NCBI RefSeq assembly: GCF_019801145.1
Contig: NZ_JAHVJQ010000005.1
Location: forward strand, 62,001 to 126,000
Reading direction: 5' to 3'
Source of the DNA: Leisingera aquaemixtae
GTDB taxonomy: Bacteria > Pseudomonadota > Alphaproteobacteria > Rhodobacterales > Rhodobacteraceae
Length of the DNA: 64,000 bases
Shown: piece by piece, positions 1 through 9,034 of the stretch
Numbering within the stretch: position 1 is the first letter of the stretch
Layout: each line of letters opens with the position of its first letter
Position numbers and translations under genes: made by a program
Notes under the pieces: model-generated
Database searches by the model: none
Told to the model about the DNA's origin: nothing
What the model saw: the letters and a program-made list of their open reading frames with translations, nothing else

Positions 1-561
1 AGCCTGGACGAGATCGACATTTTCGGCATCCGCGCCACCTCCACCAGCACCGACGCGGGCTCCATCAAGGGTGTCAGCGACGACCCCGAGGAACCGGAAG
101 AGCCGGAGGACCCGGAAGAGCCCACCTTTGAAAAGGTCTTCTTCGGCGAGGTGTTCACGGCGTCCGGCGACCCGCAGGGCGGCACCTACATTCTGGACGA
201 AGAGCCCGACCCAAACCCCTATGGCAACCTGGCCCTGCCCGAAGGCACCGAGCCGGTGTTCGAGAACTACCTCAGCTTTTTCCTGTCCGATGAGGTCGGC
301 GGCGATCTGGCCGCGGTGCAGGGCGTGGTCTTCTATGGCACCGGCGAGGACGGCAATCCGGAAGAGCTGTTCCGCATCGAGGCGCCGGATGGCGGCTTCC
401 AGGACGCTGATGAGCTGCTGGCGGCCTATGACGATGCGCTCGAAGGGACTGAGGACCTCTCCGGCCAGGACCTGATGGCGGCGCTGAGCCTGGACGACTA
501 TGCAGAGCCGGAACCGGCCGGCGAGGAAGAGCTGGACGCGCAAGAGTTCGACCTCGCCTGA
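1..561 (+). CDS. Acidic hypothetical protein, 5' end outside window
   Basis: The reading frame is open from base 1 to a TGA at 559-561, giving the last 186 residues of a longer protein. The visible part is strongly acidic, with a Glu/Pro linker (EEPEEPEDPEEP at about residues 33-44) followed by a Glu/Asp-rich globular stretch that ends in DAQEFDLA. There is no membrane segment or recognisable catalytic motif. Low lysine content and an acidic linker are typical of secreted proteins of marine bacteria, but that is only an inference. I do not recognise a family. The next gene, a channel, starts 196 bases downstream and is probably a separate unit. Confidence 0.6.
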   Translation, partial: SLDEIDIFGIRATSTSTDAGSIKGVSDDPEEPEEPEDPEEPTFEKVFFGEVFTASGDPQGGTYILDEEPDPNPYGNLALPEGTEPVFENYLSFFLSDEVGGDLAAVQGVVFYGTGEDGNPEELFRIEAPDGGFQDADELLAAYDDALEGTEDLSGQDLMAALSLDDYAEPEPAGEEELDAQEFDLA

Positions 562-757
562 CCTGCAGGCGGGCGCCCGGCCACCCTGCCGCCCGGCCAC
601 AGGCGGCAGCGCACGCATCGTTCACCGCATCTTGTCCAGCCCCACCCCAATGGGTTGAGCCGCTGCCGCGTGATCTTTCCCCGCTGCGCCCTATTGCCAC
701 AGCGCTCTGCTTGCACGACAGTCCGGCGCACAGAAAAAACCGTTAGGGACAGCGGAC

Positions 758-1564
758 ATGGAACAACTTATCGAACAGGCGGGCGCGCTGTGGCCGCTGC
801 TGGTGGCAGGGGTCAAGGCGCTGGTGGTGCTGATCCTCGGCTGGATCGCAACCGGCTGGATCAGCGCCGCTGTGCGCAACCGCATCAACAAGACACCGCA
901 GATCGACCCGACGCTGGGCAATTTCGCCGCCAGCATGATCCGCTGGGCGCTGCTGGCGGTAGTGCTGGTTGCCATCCTCAACATCTTCGGGATCGAGGCC
1001 ACCAGCCTGGTGGCGATGCTGGGCGCCGCCACCCTGGCCATCGGCCTGGCTCTTCAGGGCACGCTCAGCGATCTGGCAGCGGGCTTCATGCTGGTCCTGT
1101 TCCGCCCCTACAAGATCGGCCAGTATGTCGACATCGGCGGCACCGCCGGCACGGTGAAGGACGTGAACCTGTTCGTGACTGAGCTGGCGACACCCGACAA
1201 CGTGCAGATCATCGTTCCCAACGGCCAGGCCTGGGGCTCTGTCATCACCAACTTCTCGCACCACCCCACCCGCCGCGTCGACATGGTGTTCGGCATCGAC
1301 TACGGCGACAGCGCCGAGACTGCCAAGGCAATCATCCTGACTGCGGCCAATGCCGATTCCCGGGTGCTGCAGGATCCGGAACCCTGGGTCCGGGTCACCA
1401 ATCTGGGCGACAGCTCAGTCGATCTGACCGCGCGGGTCTGGTGCAAGGCCGAGGATTACTGGGAGCTGAAATTCGCCCTGACCCAGGGTGTGAAGGAAGC
1501 CTTCGATGCCAAGGGCATCTCGATTCCCTATCCGCATTCGGTGGAAATCAAGAAAGCGGGCTGA
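758..1564 (+). CDS. Small-conductance mechanosensitive channel (MscS family)
   Basis: The 268-residue product has the size and plan of the minimal MscS type. It has an N-terminal hydrophobic helix (about residues 10-35), a second at about 53-75, and a glycine/alanine-rich pore helix (about 80-105, containing GAATLAIGLALQGTLSDLAAG). The beta domain follows (GTVKDVNLFVTEL, then VPNGQAWGSVITNFS), then a soluble alpha/beta C-terminal domain. MscS channels sit in the inner membrane and release solutes on hypo-osmotic shock. The ATG lies a few bases after an AGGGACAG ribosome-binding site. It appears to be a single-gene unit. Confidence 0.93.
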   Translation: MEQLIEQAGALWPLLVAGVKALVVLILGWIATGWISAAVRNRINKTPQIDPTLGNFAASMIRWALLAVVLVAILNIFGIEATSLVAMLGAATLAIGLALQGTLSDLAAGFMLVLFRPYKIGQYVDIGGTAGTVKDVNLFVTELATPDNVQIIVPNGQAWGSVITNFSHHPTRRVDMVFGIDYGDSAETAKAIILTAANADSRVLQDPEPWVRVTNLGDSSVDLTARVWCKAEDYWELKFALTQGVKEAFDAKGISIPYPHSVEIKKAG

Positions 1565-1621
1565 GGGCTCCTGCCCGGCTTCTGCCCCTGCCGGGGCCGC
1601 ATCCCGCCTTTGGCGGGGCGC

Positions 1622-2167
1622 TTATCTGTCCTGGGGCGTCCGGGCGGCGGTTCTGGCCTTGGCCTCCGCCTGGCGGGTGCGGGCCGCGCGGGCCCGCTCC
1701 TGCCGCCTGTCGTCCGGCTCAGCAGGCGGCATGCCGCACAGCACTGTCATCCCGTCTTCATCCACAAAGGCCCACTGCGCTGCCATCAGCTGATAGCTCT
1801 TCACTTCCCAGCCGGACTCGTCGGGCTGGAAGCGGAACCGCCAGGTGCCGCGCACCTGCACCGGCAGCCGCAGCCGGCTGATCTGGTTCATCGCCTCATG
1901 GCCGTTCAGGGCCGACCGCGCTCCCTGCATCCGCAGCTTGCGCATCCGCTCGACCAGGCTCGCGGCCTCGCGCAGGCGGCGGCCGGCAAAAACCACCTCG
2001 ATCTCAGCGCCCGGCTGGACAATGCCCTTTACCACCAGGTCGCCGCGGTTGTTGCGGCTGAACACCGGCACCAGCTCCACTGGCACATCGCGCACCTCGC
2101 GCTTGAACAGCCCCGAGTCCTCAATCAGCGGTGTGATTTGCGAAGCAGGTCTGCGGCGGTTTGTCAT
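1622..2167 (-). CDS. Conserved hypothetical protein
   Basis: The product has 181 residues, begins MTNRRRPASQ, and has no signal peptide or membrane helix. The middle is predicted mostly beta (for example VELVPVFSRNNRGDLVVKGIVQPGAEIEVVF, residues about 30-60), and the last 30 residues are Arg/Ala-rich and probably disordered or helical. A WRFRFQPDESGWEVKSY segment suggests a small beta domain. I cannot assign a family. It is convergent with the upstream channel gene and stands alone; the 194 bases between it and the next minus-strand gene show no gene. Normal codon use supports it as real. Confidence 0.6.
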   Translation of the reverse strand: MTNRRRPASQITPLIEDSGLFKREVRDVPVELVPVFSRNNRGDLVVKGIVQPGAEIEVVFAGRRLREAASLVERMRKLRMQGARSALNGHEAMNQISRLRLPVQVRGTWRFRFQPDESGWEVKSYQLMAAQWAFVDEDGMTVLCGMPPAEPDDRRQERARAARTRQAEAKARTAARTPQDR

Positions 2168-2361
2168 AAAGGGGGCTCAAACACCGCCCTGAAAAACAGT
2201 GCGGCGCCTTATTTAGTGTTCCAGTCTCGGGACGAATGTAGGCCGCTCCCGTTAAAGAACTGTTGAATGGGCTGCAAGCCGAACCGCCCGCACCTCAGCT
2301 TATGGCCAGGCAAAGCGCTGCAATAATTCAAGTTTCAGTTGCGCGCCTGCACACCCCGGCG

Positions 2362-2892
2362 TCACCGCCGGGAAATTGCCCGTTTCATGACCAGCGTGGG
2401 ATTGCCCCGGTACAGGGCTTCGCCAGCAGGCGCATACCCCAGCTTGCGCGCCACCCGGTGCGACACCGTATGGGACGGGTCAAAGATGCAGGCGGTTTCC
2501 GCCCAGTCCGTCATCTCTGCCGCCCATTGGTGGATGCGGCCCACCGCCTCGGTGGCGATGCCCTGCCCGTGCACCCCGGGCGCCAGCACCCAGCCCGCTT
2601 CCGGCACATCCGCCAGCGGCGGCTCCATGCAGCGCTGGAAGTTGGCGAAGCCCACCTCGCCGATAAACCGGCCGCTGCCGCGCAGGGTGACCGCCCAATA
2701 GCCGTACCCCAGCGCCTGCCAATGGCCGATATAGCGCAGCAGCCGGGTCCAGCTTTCCTCCGGGGTGGAGGGCTTGCCGGAGATGAAACGCACCACCTCC
2801 GGCTCTGCCCAGAGCGCGGCCACATCATCAAAATCCTGCACCCGGTGCGGGCGCAGGATCAGCCGCTCTGTCTCGAGCACCGGTGGCGTCAT
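2362..2892 (-). CDS. GNAT N-acetyltransferase (RimJ/RimL type)
   Basis: The 176-residue protein opens with the typical LETERLILRPHRVQDFDDVAALW strand-helix of RimJ/RimL-like acetyltransferases. It has a conserved YGYWAV/GEVGF beta core and an acetyl-CoA pyrophosphate loop region around VHGQGIATEAVGRI (about residues 108-121). HRVARKLGYAPAGE near the end is the usual GNAT C-terminal motif. It would transfer acetyl from acetyl-CoA to an amine; the substrate cannot be read from sequence. Its ATG overlaps the stop of the YtoQ gene by four bases (ATGA), so the two are translationally coupled as the distal part of a three-gene operon. Confidence 0.88.
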   Translation of the reverse strand: MTPPVLETERLILRPHRVQDFDDVAALWAEPEVVRFISGKPSTPEESWTRLLRYIGHWQALGYGYWAVTLRGSGRFIGEVGFANFQRCMEPPLADVPEAGWVLAPGVHGQGIATEAVGRIHQWAAEMTDWAETACIFDPSHTVSHRVARKLGYAPAGEALYRGNPTLVMKRAISRR

Positions 2893-3338
2893 GCAGGCAG
2901 CTTGCCGGTCAGAACATAGGTGAGGATTTCGACCACCTGGCGCGGCTCCTCCGCCACCGCCAGCGCGGCGGCGTGGACCTCTTTCAGCGCGTGCTGATGC
3001 TCCGGCGGGCTGAGCACGATGATCGACTTGCCCAGCGCCGCGGCATAGCCCGCGTCAAAGGCCGCGTTCCACTGCTTGTACTTGTCGCCAAAGCGCACGA
3101 CCACCACGTCGGCGTCGGCAATCCCCTTGCGGGTGCGGATCGCGTTGACCATCGCGCCCTTGTGGTCATGCCAGTACTTGTTTTCCTCGGCGCCCAGCAC
3201 CGCCACGCCGCAATCGTCGCTGGCGTCGTGATCCGTCACCGGCGCGCTGAAGCTTACCTCCAGCCCCTTTGCGCCTTCGATGATCTGCTCCCGCCAATCG
3301 GTGTGGATCTCGCCCGAGAGATAAACATTCAATGCCAC
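2889..3338 (-). CDS. YtoQ family protein
   Basis: The 149-residue product (MALNVYLSGEIHTDWREQ...) matches the YtoQ family, a conserved group with a nucleoside 2-deoxyribosyltransferase-like Rossmann fold. Visible family hallmarks are the opening VYLSGEIHTDWRE, ASDDCGVAVLG and NAAFDAGYAAALGKSIIVL. The biochemical role of YtoQ proteins is not established. The start is GTG, 6-7 bases after AAAGGA. It overlaps the upstream phosphoribosyltransferase gene by 10 bases and the downstream GNAT gene by 4, so all three are read from one transcript. A nucleotide- or nucleoside-related role is suggested by the partner gene. Confidence 0.85.
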   Translation of the reverse strand: MALNVYLSGEIHTDWREQIIEGAKGLEVSFSAPVTDHDASDDCGVAVLGAEENKYWHDHKGAMVNAIRTRKGIADADVVVVRFGDKYKQWNAAFDAGYAAALGKSIIVLSPPEHQHALKEVHAAALAVAEEPRQVVEILTYVLTGKLPA

Positions 3339-3991
3339 GTCTTGTCCTTTCCTGCGCCAGCCTGCGGGGCCGCGGCCAGGGCGGCCGTGACCTCGTCATC
3401 GCTGGTTTGCGTAAAATCCCTGTAATGCGCGCCGACCGCCCAGAACTCCCTGGGGCTCAGCAAACAGACCAGAGTATCCACCAAGGGGCGCAGTTCGTCC
3501 ACCGCTTCCGGCGGCGCCACCGGCACCGCCAGGATCACTTCCGCAGGTTTGCGCTCCTTGAGCCAGAAATGCGCGGCCATGAAGGTGGCGCCGGTGGCAA
3601 TCCCGTCATCCACCACGATGACCGTGCGGCCTTCCAGCTCCACCGGCGGATGCCCCTGCAGATAGCGGGCGCGGCGGGCGGCGTTCTCTTCCCGCGCCTG
3701 GGCCACCTGGGCAGCAAAATCCTCCGGCTTCATGCCAGTGGCCTGCAGCAGGGCGCCGTTGAATATGGGATTGCTGCCCTCGGCCAGAGCGCCCGCGGCC
3801 AGCTCCGGATTGGAGGGCATGCCGATCTTGCGGATCAGGATCAGGTCCATGGGGGCCTGCAGTTTCTGCGCGATCGGCAGCGCTACAGGAACCCCGCCCC
3901 GCGGCAACGCCAGCACCGCGGGATCCGTCATCGGCAGTTCAGCCAGTTTCTCGGCCAGCTGAAGCCCGGCAGAAATCCGGTCCTCAAACAT
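3329..3991 (-). CDS. Phosphoribosyltransferase-family protein
   Basis: The 220-residue protein has an intact PRPP-binding motif VIVVDDGIATGATF (about residues 125-138), preceded by the type I PRTase core with LALPRGGVPVALPIA and LILIRKIGMPSNPELAAGA. Proteins of this kind are annotated as predicted phosphoribosyltransferases (COG1926-like); their substrate is unknown. I chose the ATG at 3991, which follows GGAGG by five bases, over an in-frame GTG 12 bases upstream that contains the ribosome-binding site. It is the first gene of the operon with YtoQ and GNAT. Confidence 0.86.
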   Translation of the reverse strand: MFEDRISAGLQLAEKLAELPMTDPAVLALPRGGVPVALPIAQKLQAPMDLILIRKIGMPSNPELAAGALAEGSNPIFNGALLQATGMKPEDFAAQVAQAREENAARRARYLQGHPPVELEGRTVIVVDDGIATGATFMAAHFWLKERKPAEVILAVPVAPPEAVDELRPLVDTLVCLLSPREFWAVGAHYRDFTQTSDDEVTAALAAAPQAGAGKDKTWH

Positions 3992-4038
3992 GTCAGCCTC
4001 CACCCCGTTACCTAGCGCGGATGGGGCAAAGGCAAAGC

Positions 4039-4674
4039 TCAGCGCCGCCGCGCCACCAGATAGCGCCCCGGCGTGTCCGCCGGGTAGTTGCCGGTCTCGA
4101 TGATCTCAAAGCCTGCTTTCTGCACTGCCGCCTCCAGCTTGCGGATGTCCATGAAGTCCACATAGCTGGGTGCCTTGCCCGCCAGCCGCATCAGCGGGAT
4201 GGCCGCCGAAAACAGCCAGTACTTCCAGCTGCCCCGCGACTCGCCCAGGCAGGGCGTCTTGGAGATGAACAGCCCGCCAGGGCGCAGCCGCGCCGCGACA
4301 CCATCCAGTACCTGCTCCAGATCCGGCAGCAAATGCAGCAGGTTATGCGCCAGCACCGCGTCAAACGGCCCCTCAGGCGCCTGCCCGGCGCTGCAGCAGT
4401 GGAATTCGATGTTGGCCGCGCCTGCATCCCAGGCCCGCTCGCGGCCGACCTCCAGCATCGCCTCCGACAGATCGGTTGCGACAATCCGGGCGATGCCGGG
4501 CGCCAGTTCGATGGCGGTGGAGCCGGTGCCGCAGCCCAGTTCCAGAACGGCATCATCCGCCTTGAGATAGGACCGTGTTCGCTCCAGCGTGTAGCGGTAG
4601 GCATCCATGTCGCGGATCGGCGATTTGGCGTATTTGGGGGCGATCTTGTTCCAAAAGCGGGCGTCGGCGGTCAA
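4039..4674 (-). CDS. Class I SAM-dependent methyltransferase
   Basis: The 211-residue protein has the SAM-binding motif VLELGCGTGSTAIEL (about residues 44-58), the acidic end of strand 2 (IVATDLSEAML), and the motif after strand 4 (FDAVLAHNLLHLLPD). This is a UbiE/COQ5-like Rossmann methyltransferase of unknown acceptor. A start at a TTG codon is supported by AAGGAG seven bases upstream; no in-frame ATG precedes the conserved WNKIAPKYAKSP. It is divergent from a LysR regulator whose start lies 87 bases away, so that regulator may control it. Confidence 0.87.
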   Translation of the reverse strand: MTADARFWNKIAPKYAKSPIRDMDAYRYTLERTRSYLKADDAVLELGCGTGSTAIELAPGIARIVATDLSEAMLEVGRERAWDAGAANIEFHCCSAGQAPEGPFDAVLAHNLLHLLPDLEQVLDGVAARLRPGGLFISKTPCLGESRGSWKYWLFSAAIPLMRLAGKAPSYVDFMDIRKLEAAVQKAGFEIIETGNYPADTPGRYLVARRR

Positions 4675-4726
4675 TGCGAGTCTCCTTGGTTGCCCAAACC
4701 CTACCTATGCAGGAACCACGGATAAA

Positions 4727-4757
4727 TTGCCGAAATCCGCAAGGCTGATATACGTAT
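4727..4757. promoter_or_regulatory. Candidate LysR operator in divergent promoter
   Basis: The 87-base gap between the methyltransferase and LysR genes holds TTGCCGAAATCCGCAA (4727-4742, TTGC-N8-GCAA) and a perfect octamer palindrome ATACGTAT (4750-4757) ending four bases before the LysR ATG. LysR proteins usually bind interrupted dyads beside their own promoter; the assignment is an inference. Confidence 0.4.
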
Positions 4758-4761
4758 TTGC

Positions 4762-5640
4762 ATGATAACCCCCGACTGGAACCATATCCGCGCCTTTCTC
4801 GCCACCGCTGAAACCGGTTCGCTGTCGGCCGCCGCGCGGCAGCTTGGCCTGACCCAGCCGACGCTGTCGCGCCAGGTCGCGGCGCTCGAGGCGGAGCTGG
4901 GCGTGCTGCTGTTCGAGCGCCTTGGCCGCTCGCTGGCCCTGACCGAAGCCGGGCATGAGCTGCGCGCCCACAGCCGCCGCATGGGCGCGGCCGCGGATGC
5001 GCTGGCCCTGGCGGCCAGCGGCCAGGCGCAATCCATCGAAGGCACCGTAAGGATCACCGCCTCCGACGTGATGTCCGCCCATGTGCTGCCGCCCCTGCTG
5101 CAGCAGCTGCGCCAGCGCGCGCCCAACCTCACCGTCGATGTGGTGGCCGCAAACGACATCCGCGACCTGATGCGGCGCGAGGCGGACATTGCCATCCGCC
5201 ACGTCCGCCCGGAGCAGCCCGAGCTGATTGCCCGCCTGGTGCAGGAAGCCACCGGGCATTTCTATGCCGCCAAGTCCTATCTTGACCGGCGCGGCCGCCC
5301 GTCGTCGCTGGATGATCTGGGGGATCATGATTTCGTCGGCTTCGGCGACGCCAGCCGGATGATCGAATATCTGGAACCGATGGGTATCCCGATCACGCCG
5401 GACAATTTCCGCATCGGTTCCAATAGCGGCCTGGTCGCCTGGGAACTGGTCCGGCACGGGTTCGGCATTACCCCGATGTCAGATGAGGTCGCCGCCGCCG
5501 CGCCGGAGGTGGAGCGGCTGCTGCCCGGCAGCGACGCCATGACCTTCCCGGTCTGGCTCACCACCCACCGCGAGTTGCACACCAGCCGCCGCATCCGGCT
5601 GGTGTTCGACCTGCTGGCGGAGTTCTTTTCCGGTAGATGA
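4762..5640 (+). CDS. LysR-family transcriptional regulator
   Basis: The 292-residue protein has the LysR winged helix at its N-terminus (WNHIRAFLATAETGSLSAAARQLGLTQPTLSRQVAALE) and a periplasmic-binding-protein-like effector domain from about residue 90. The motif order and length are standard. It is divergently arranged with the methyltransferase gene, the classical LysR/target layout, and an inverted repeat lies between the two. The effector is unknown. It ends 93 bases from the convergent pheT gene, with two strong hairpins in between. Confidence 0.9.
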   Translation: MITPDWNHIRAFLATAETGSLSAAARQLGLTQPTLSRQVAALEAELGVLLFERLGRSLALTEAGHELRAHSRRMGAAADALALAASGQAQSIEGTVRITASDVMSAHVLPPLLQQLRQRAPNLTVDVVAANDIRDLMRREADIAIRHVRPEQPELIARLVQEATGHFYAAKSYLDRRGRPSSLDDLGDHDFVGFGDASRMIEYLEPMGIPITPDNFRIGSNSGLVAWELVRHGFGITPMSDEVAAAAPEVERLLPGSDAMTFPVWLTTHRELHTSRRIRLVFDLLAEFFSGR

Positions 5641-5649
5641 TATGAAAAA

Positions 5650-5677
5650 GGGCAGCGCCCCGCAGGGTGCGCTGCCC
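5650..5677. terminator. Hairpin terminator between LysR gene and pheT
   Basis: GGGCAGCGC (5650-5658) pairs with GCGCTGCCC (5669-5677). An A-tract precedes the hairpin on the plus strand, so transcripts of the minus strand (pheT) would end in a U-run. The stem arms GGGCAGCGC/GCGCTGCCC recur at 10543 and 32393. Confidence 0.7.
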
Positions 5678-5699
5678 AAAAGTTTTCTGAAACCTATTG

Positions 5700-5724
5700 C
5701 CAAGGCTTTTCAGAAAAGCCTTGG
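5700..5724. terminator. Perfect 11-bp stem-loop after pheT
   Basis: CCAAGGCTTTT (5700-5710) and AAAAGCCTTGG (5714-5724) pair perfectly around a CAG loop, just downstream of the pheT stop. With the neighbouring GC hairpin it can terminate both convergent genes. Confidence 0.65.
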
Positions 5725-5732
5725 AACCGCCG

Positions 5733-8129
5733 TTACCCGCGCAGAGTGCCGCCGGTTGCCTTGGTGACCTTGGCGATGATCTTCTCGCTCACCGCTTCGA
5801 TGTCCTTTTCCTTCAGCGTCTGGTCGCTGGGCTGCAGCCGCACGGTGATCGCCAGCGACTTCTTGCCCTCGCCCAGGGAGCCGCCGATGAACTCGTCAAA
5901 GACACGCACATCCTCGATCAGCGCCTTGTCGGCCCCGGCCGCGGCATTGACGAGGGTGAGCGCTTCGACGCTGTCGTCGACGACAAAGGCAAAGTCCCGC
6001 TCCACCGCCTGCAGGTCGCTGATCGCCAGCGCCGGGCGGGTGGCGCCGGACTTGCGCGGCAGCGGCACCTCATCCGGGAAGATGGTGAAGGCCACGGCTG
6101 CGCCCTTGATGCCCATCCTTTTCAGCACCTTCGGGTGCAGCTCACCAAAGACGCCGAGGGTCTTTTTCGGGCCCAGGCAGATGCGACCATGGCGGCCCGG
6201 GTGCCACCAGGCAGCGCCTTCGCGCAGGATCTGCACTTTAGCCGGCGCGCCGATGGCGGCCAGCACCGCCTCGATGTCGGCCTTGGCATCATAGAGATCC
6301 ACCGCGCGCGATGCGCCATGCACGTCCTTCGGCCCGGTGCGCCCCACCAAGAGGCCCGCGATCTGGGTGACCTGCTCGCCCGGCTCGCCGCCGGTGAAGG
6401 CCGGTCCAGCCTCAAACAGCGCCAGATCCATGTAGCCGCGCGCCTGGTTGCGGGCCGCAGCCTGCAACAGGCCTGCCAGCAGGTCGGGGCGCATGTGCGA
6501 CATCTCGGAAGAGATCGGGTTGGCCAGCATGGTGGCATCGTCACCGCCGCCGAACAGCGCAGCGGAGGCCTGATCGATGAAGCTGTAGCTCACTACCTCA
6601 TTATAGCCGAGGCTGGCGCAGGTGCGGCGCGCCATCTGCTGGCGCCGCTGCTGCGGGGTCATCACCGGCTTGGGGATGCCGTCGGTCAGCCGCGGCAGCG
6701 GCTTGCCCACCAGCTTGGTCAGCGAGGCAATCCGCGCGACCTCTTCCACCAGGTCGGCCTCGCCCTGCACATCCGGGCGCCAGCTCGGCACATGCGCCAT
6801 GCTGCCCTCCAGGCGGAAGCCCAGGCGGGTTAGGGTCTGGCGCTGATCGCTTTCCGCGATCTCCATCCCCACCAGCGACTGCACCCGGTCGGCATCCAGC
6901 TTGTAGGCGCGCGAATGATCCGGCACGTCGCCCGCGATCACCACCTCGGACGGCTCGCCGCCGCAGAGGTCCAGGATCATCTGGGTCGCCCGGTGCAGGC
7001 CCTCAATGGTGTATTCCGGATCGACGCCGCGCTCAAAACGGTAGCGCGCGTCGGAATTGATCTTGAGCGCCCGGCCCGCCATGGCGATCTGAACGTGATC
7101 CCAGAACGCGCTCTCCAGGAACACGTCCACGGTTTCCTCGGTGCAGCCGGTCTCCTCGCCGCCCATGATGCCGCCGATGCTTTCCGGCCCGTTGGCATCC
7201 GAAATCACCATCTGGCCTGCGCCGAAGGTGTATTCCTTCTCATCGAGCGCCTTCAGGGTCTCGCCGCCAGCCGCGCGGTGCACCCGCAGGTCGCCCGCGA
7301 CCTTGGCCGCGTCAAACACATGCAACGGGCGGTTCTGGTCGAAGGTGAAGAAGTTGGTGATGTCCACCAGCGCCGAAATGGGGCGCAGGCCGATCGCCTT
7401 CAGCCGGTCCTGCAGCCACTGCGGGCTGGGGCCGTTCTTCACGCCCTTGATCACCCGGCCCGCAAACAGCGGGCAGCCGTCCAGAGTGTCGGCGTCGATT
7501 GTGACCTTGATCGGGCTTGCGAAGTCACCCGGGATCGCCTCAAACGCGCGGGTCTTGAGGGTGCCGAGGCCACGCGCCGCCAGGTCGCGGGCAATGCCGT
7601 AGACGCCCAGCGCATCGGGGCGGTTCGGGGTGATCGCGATCTCGATGACCGGATCGACCTTGGCCGGATCGTTCTCCGCCAGCCAGTCCACAAACTTGTC
7701 GCCAACCGCGCCGGAGGGCAGCTCGATGATGCCGTCATGCTCTTCCGACAGCTCCAGCTCGCGCTCGGAGGCCATCATGCCAAAGCTCTCGATGCCGCGG
7801 ATCTTGCCGACGCCGATGGTGATGTCGAGGCCGGGGATATACATGCCCGGCTTGCAGACCACCACGGTGATGCCTTCACGCGCGTTCGGCGCTCCGCAGA
7901 TGATCTGCAGCTCGCCCTCGTCGGTGTCCACCTTGCAGACCCGCAGCTTGTCGGCGTCGGGGTGTTTCTCGGCGTGTTTCACATAGCCGAGGGTGAAGTC
8001 CTTCAGCGCGTCAGCCGGATTGACGACCCCTTCGACCTCAAGGCCCAGATCGGTCAGGGCGTCAGTGATCTCTTCCACCGAGGCGTCGGTGTCGAGGTGG
8101 TCTTTCAGCCAGGAAAGCGTGAATTTCAT
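5733..8129 (-). CDS. pheT: Phenylalanine--tRNA ligase beta subunit
   Basis: The product is 798 residues from MKFTLSWLKDHLD, the conserved PheT start; upstream in-frame ATGs are not conserved and AAGGGG precedes this ATG. Domains in order are an EMAP-type tRNA-binding domain (about 39-150), the B3/4 editing domain (about 210-370), B5 (about 400-470), the catalytic-like core with DLVEEVARI and YNEVVSYSF, and a C-terminal ferredoxin-like anticodon-binding domain ending KVTKATGGTLRG. It forms an alpha2-beta2 enzyme with PheS that charges tRNA-Phe. Unusually, pheS is not adjacent but 2.5 kb upstream on the same strand. Confidence 0.97.
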   Translation of the reverse strand: MKFTLSWLKDHLDTDASVEEITDALTDLGLEVEGVVNPADALKDFTLGYVKHAEKHPDADKLRVCKVDTDEGELQIICGAPNAREGITVVVCKPGMYIPGLDITIGVGKIRGIESFGMMASERELELSEEHDGIIELPSGAVGDKFVDWLAENDPAKVDPVIEIAITPNRPDALGVYGIARDLAARGLGTLKTRAFEAIPGDFASPIKVTIDADTLDGCPLFAGRVIKGVKNGPSPQWLQDRLKAIGLRPISALVDITNFFTFDQNRPLHVFDAAKVAGDLRVHRAAGGETLKALDEKEYTFGAGQMVISDANGPESIGGIMGGEETGCTEETVDVFLESAFWDHVQIAMAGRALKINSDARYRFERGVDPEYTIEGLHRATQMILDLCGGEPSEVVIAGDVPDHSRAYKLDADRVQSLVGMEIAESDQRQTLTRLGFRLEGSMAHVPSWRPDVQGEADLVEEVARIASLTKLVGKPLPRLTDGIPKPVMTPQQRRQQMARRTCASLGYNEVVSYSFIDQASAALFGGGDDATMLANPISSEMSHMRPDLLAGLLQAAARNQARGYMDLALFEAGPAFTGGEPGEQVTQIAGLLVGRTGPKDVHGASRAVDLYDAKADIEAVLAAIGAPAKVQILREGAAWWHPGRHGRICLGPKKTLGVFGELHPKVLKRMGIKGAAVAFTIFPDEVPLPRKSGATRPALAISDLQAVERDFAFVVDDSVEALTLVNAAAGADKALIEDVRVFDEFIGGSLGEGKKSLAITVRLQPSDQTLKEKDIEAVSEKIIAKVTKATGGTLRG

Positions 8130-8218
8130 CGGTCGGGGACCCCTTGGCAGACATGCGTGTTTGACCTGAGGCAATGGCAAAGAATGCGCCAAGGTTCAAG
8201 GGTTCAGCACGCCCGCAC

Positions 8219-9034
8219 TCAAGGATAGCTGGGAGTGAGGTTCAAAAGCTCATCCAATTGCCGCCCGATCCAGCCGTGCGGGATGAAATGGCCGCCGGGA
8301 TGGGTGTCCAGCACCACCTTCCCTTCTGTGCAGCCCGCCCAGACCGTGCGCTCCAGCTTCAGCCATTCCACCGCCTGCCACTGGCCCAGCACCCGCGCCG
8401 CGCCGCAGCCCAGCCGCGCGCGCCACAGCGCCACCGGATAGGTCCGCTCGCCGCCGGGGCCGTAGGGGAAATCCATTACCGTGTCCTTCAGCCCATGCAC
8501 ATGGCGCACCTCGCGCGGGGCTTCGGGACAGTTTTCACTCTGCTGGATAGTGCCCGCCACCGCCAGCAATGCCGCCACATCATTGCCGCTGTGGCAGACA
8601 TAGCGCCAGGCCATGGCTGACCCGTAGGAGTAGCCCGAAACATAGATCCGTTCCGCGTCAACGGGATAGCGCCTGGCGACGTCCGCCAGCACCGCATCGG
8701 CAAAGGCGACATCCTCTGTCTCCGCCGACCAGAAATCCCAGGTCTTGCGCCGCCCGTTCGGTGTCACCAGCAGGATGCCCCGCCGCTTGGCGGATGCCCC
8801 CACCCTGTTGCTGTGCTGCGCATGGCGCCCCGTGCGCGACCAGCCGTGGAAATGCAGCAGCACCGGCAGGGGCGAGACCCCGTCCCAGCCTGCAGGCTCC
8901 ATCACGTGATAGGAGCGGTCACCCAGTTCGCAGGGCATCTCCCCGTGGCACTTTGCGGATTTCGACGGTCCCATGGCGGCAGCGGCAGAGGCCCACAGCA
9001 GGGCGGCGGAGAGGGAAAGAACGGTGCGGATCAT
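8219..9034 (-). CDS. Exported PHB-depolymerase-like alpha/beta hydrolase
   Basis: From MIRTVLSLSAALLWASAAAA the product is 271 residues with a clear Sec signal peptide (cleavage near residue 20), so the enzyme is exported. The core shows LLHFHGWSRTG (oxyanion-hole loop), the nucleophile elbow GYSYGSAM (Ser in G-x-S-x-G) and a late catalytic His in HPGGHFIPHGW. This is the LpqC/COG3509 family of short-chain polyester or feruloyl esterases. A paralogue lies at 24612-25451. Its substrate is unknown. It lies between pheT and pheS and is probably expressed on its own. Confidence 0.82.
   Translation of the reverse strand: MIRTVLSLSAALLWASAAAAMGPSKSAKCHGEMPCELGDRSYHVMEPAGWDGVSPLPVLLHFHGWSRTGRHAQHSNRVGASAKRRGILLVTPNGRRKTWDFWSAETEDVAFADAVLADVARRYPVDAERIYVSGYSYGSAMAWRYVCHSGNDVAALLAVAGTIQQSENCPEAPREVRHVHGLKDTVMDFPYGPGGERTYPVALWRARLGCGAARVLGQWQAVEWLKLERTVWAGCTEGKVVLDTHPGGHFIPHGWIGRQLDELLNLTPSYP

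Noticed and set aside
6915-8228. A 437-codon plus-strand frame opposite pheT
   Set aside because: It is a shadow of pheT and has no motifs.
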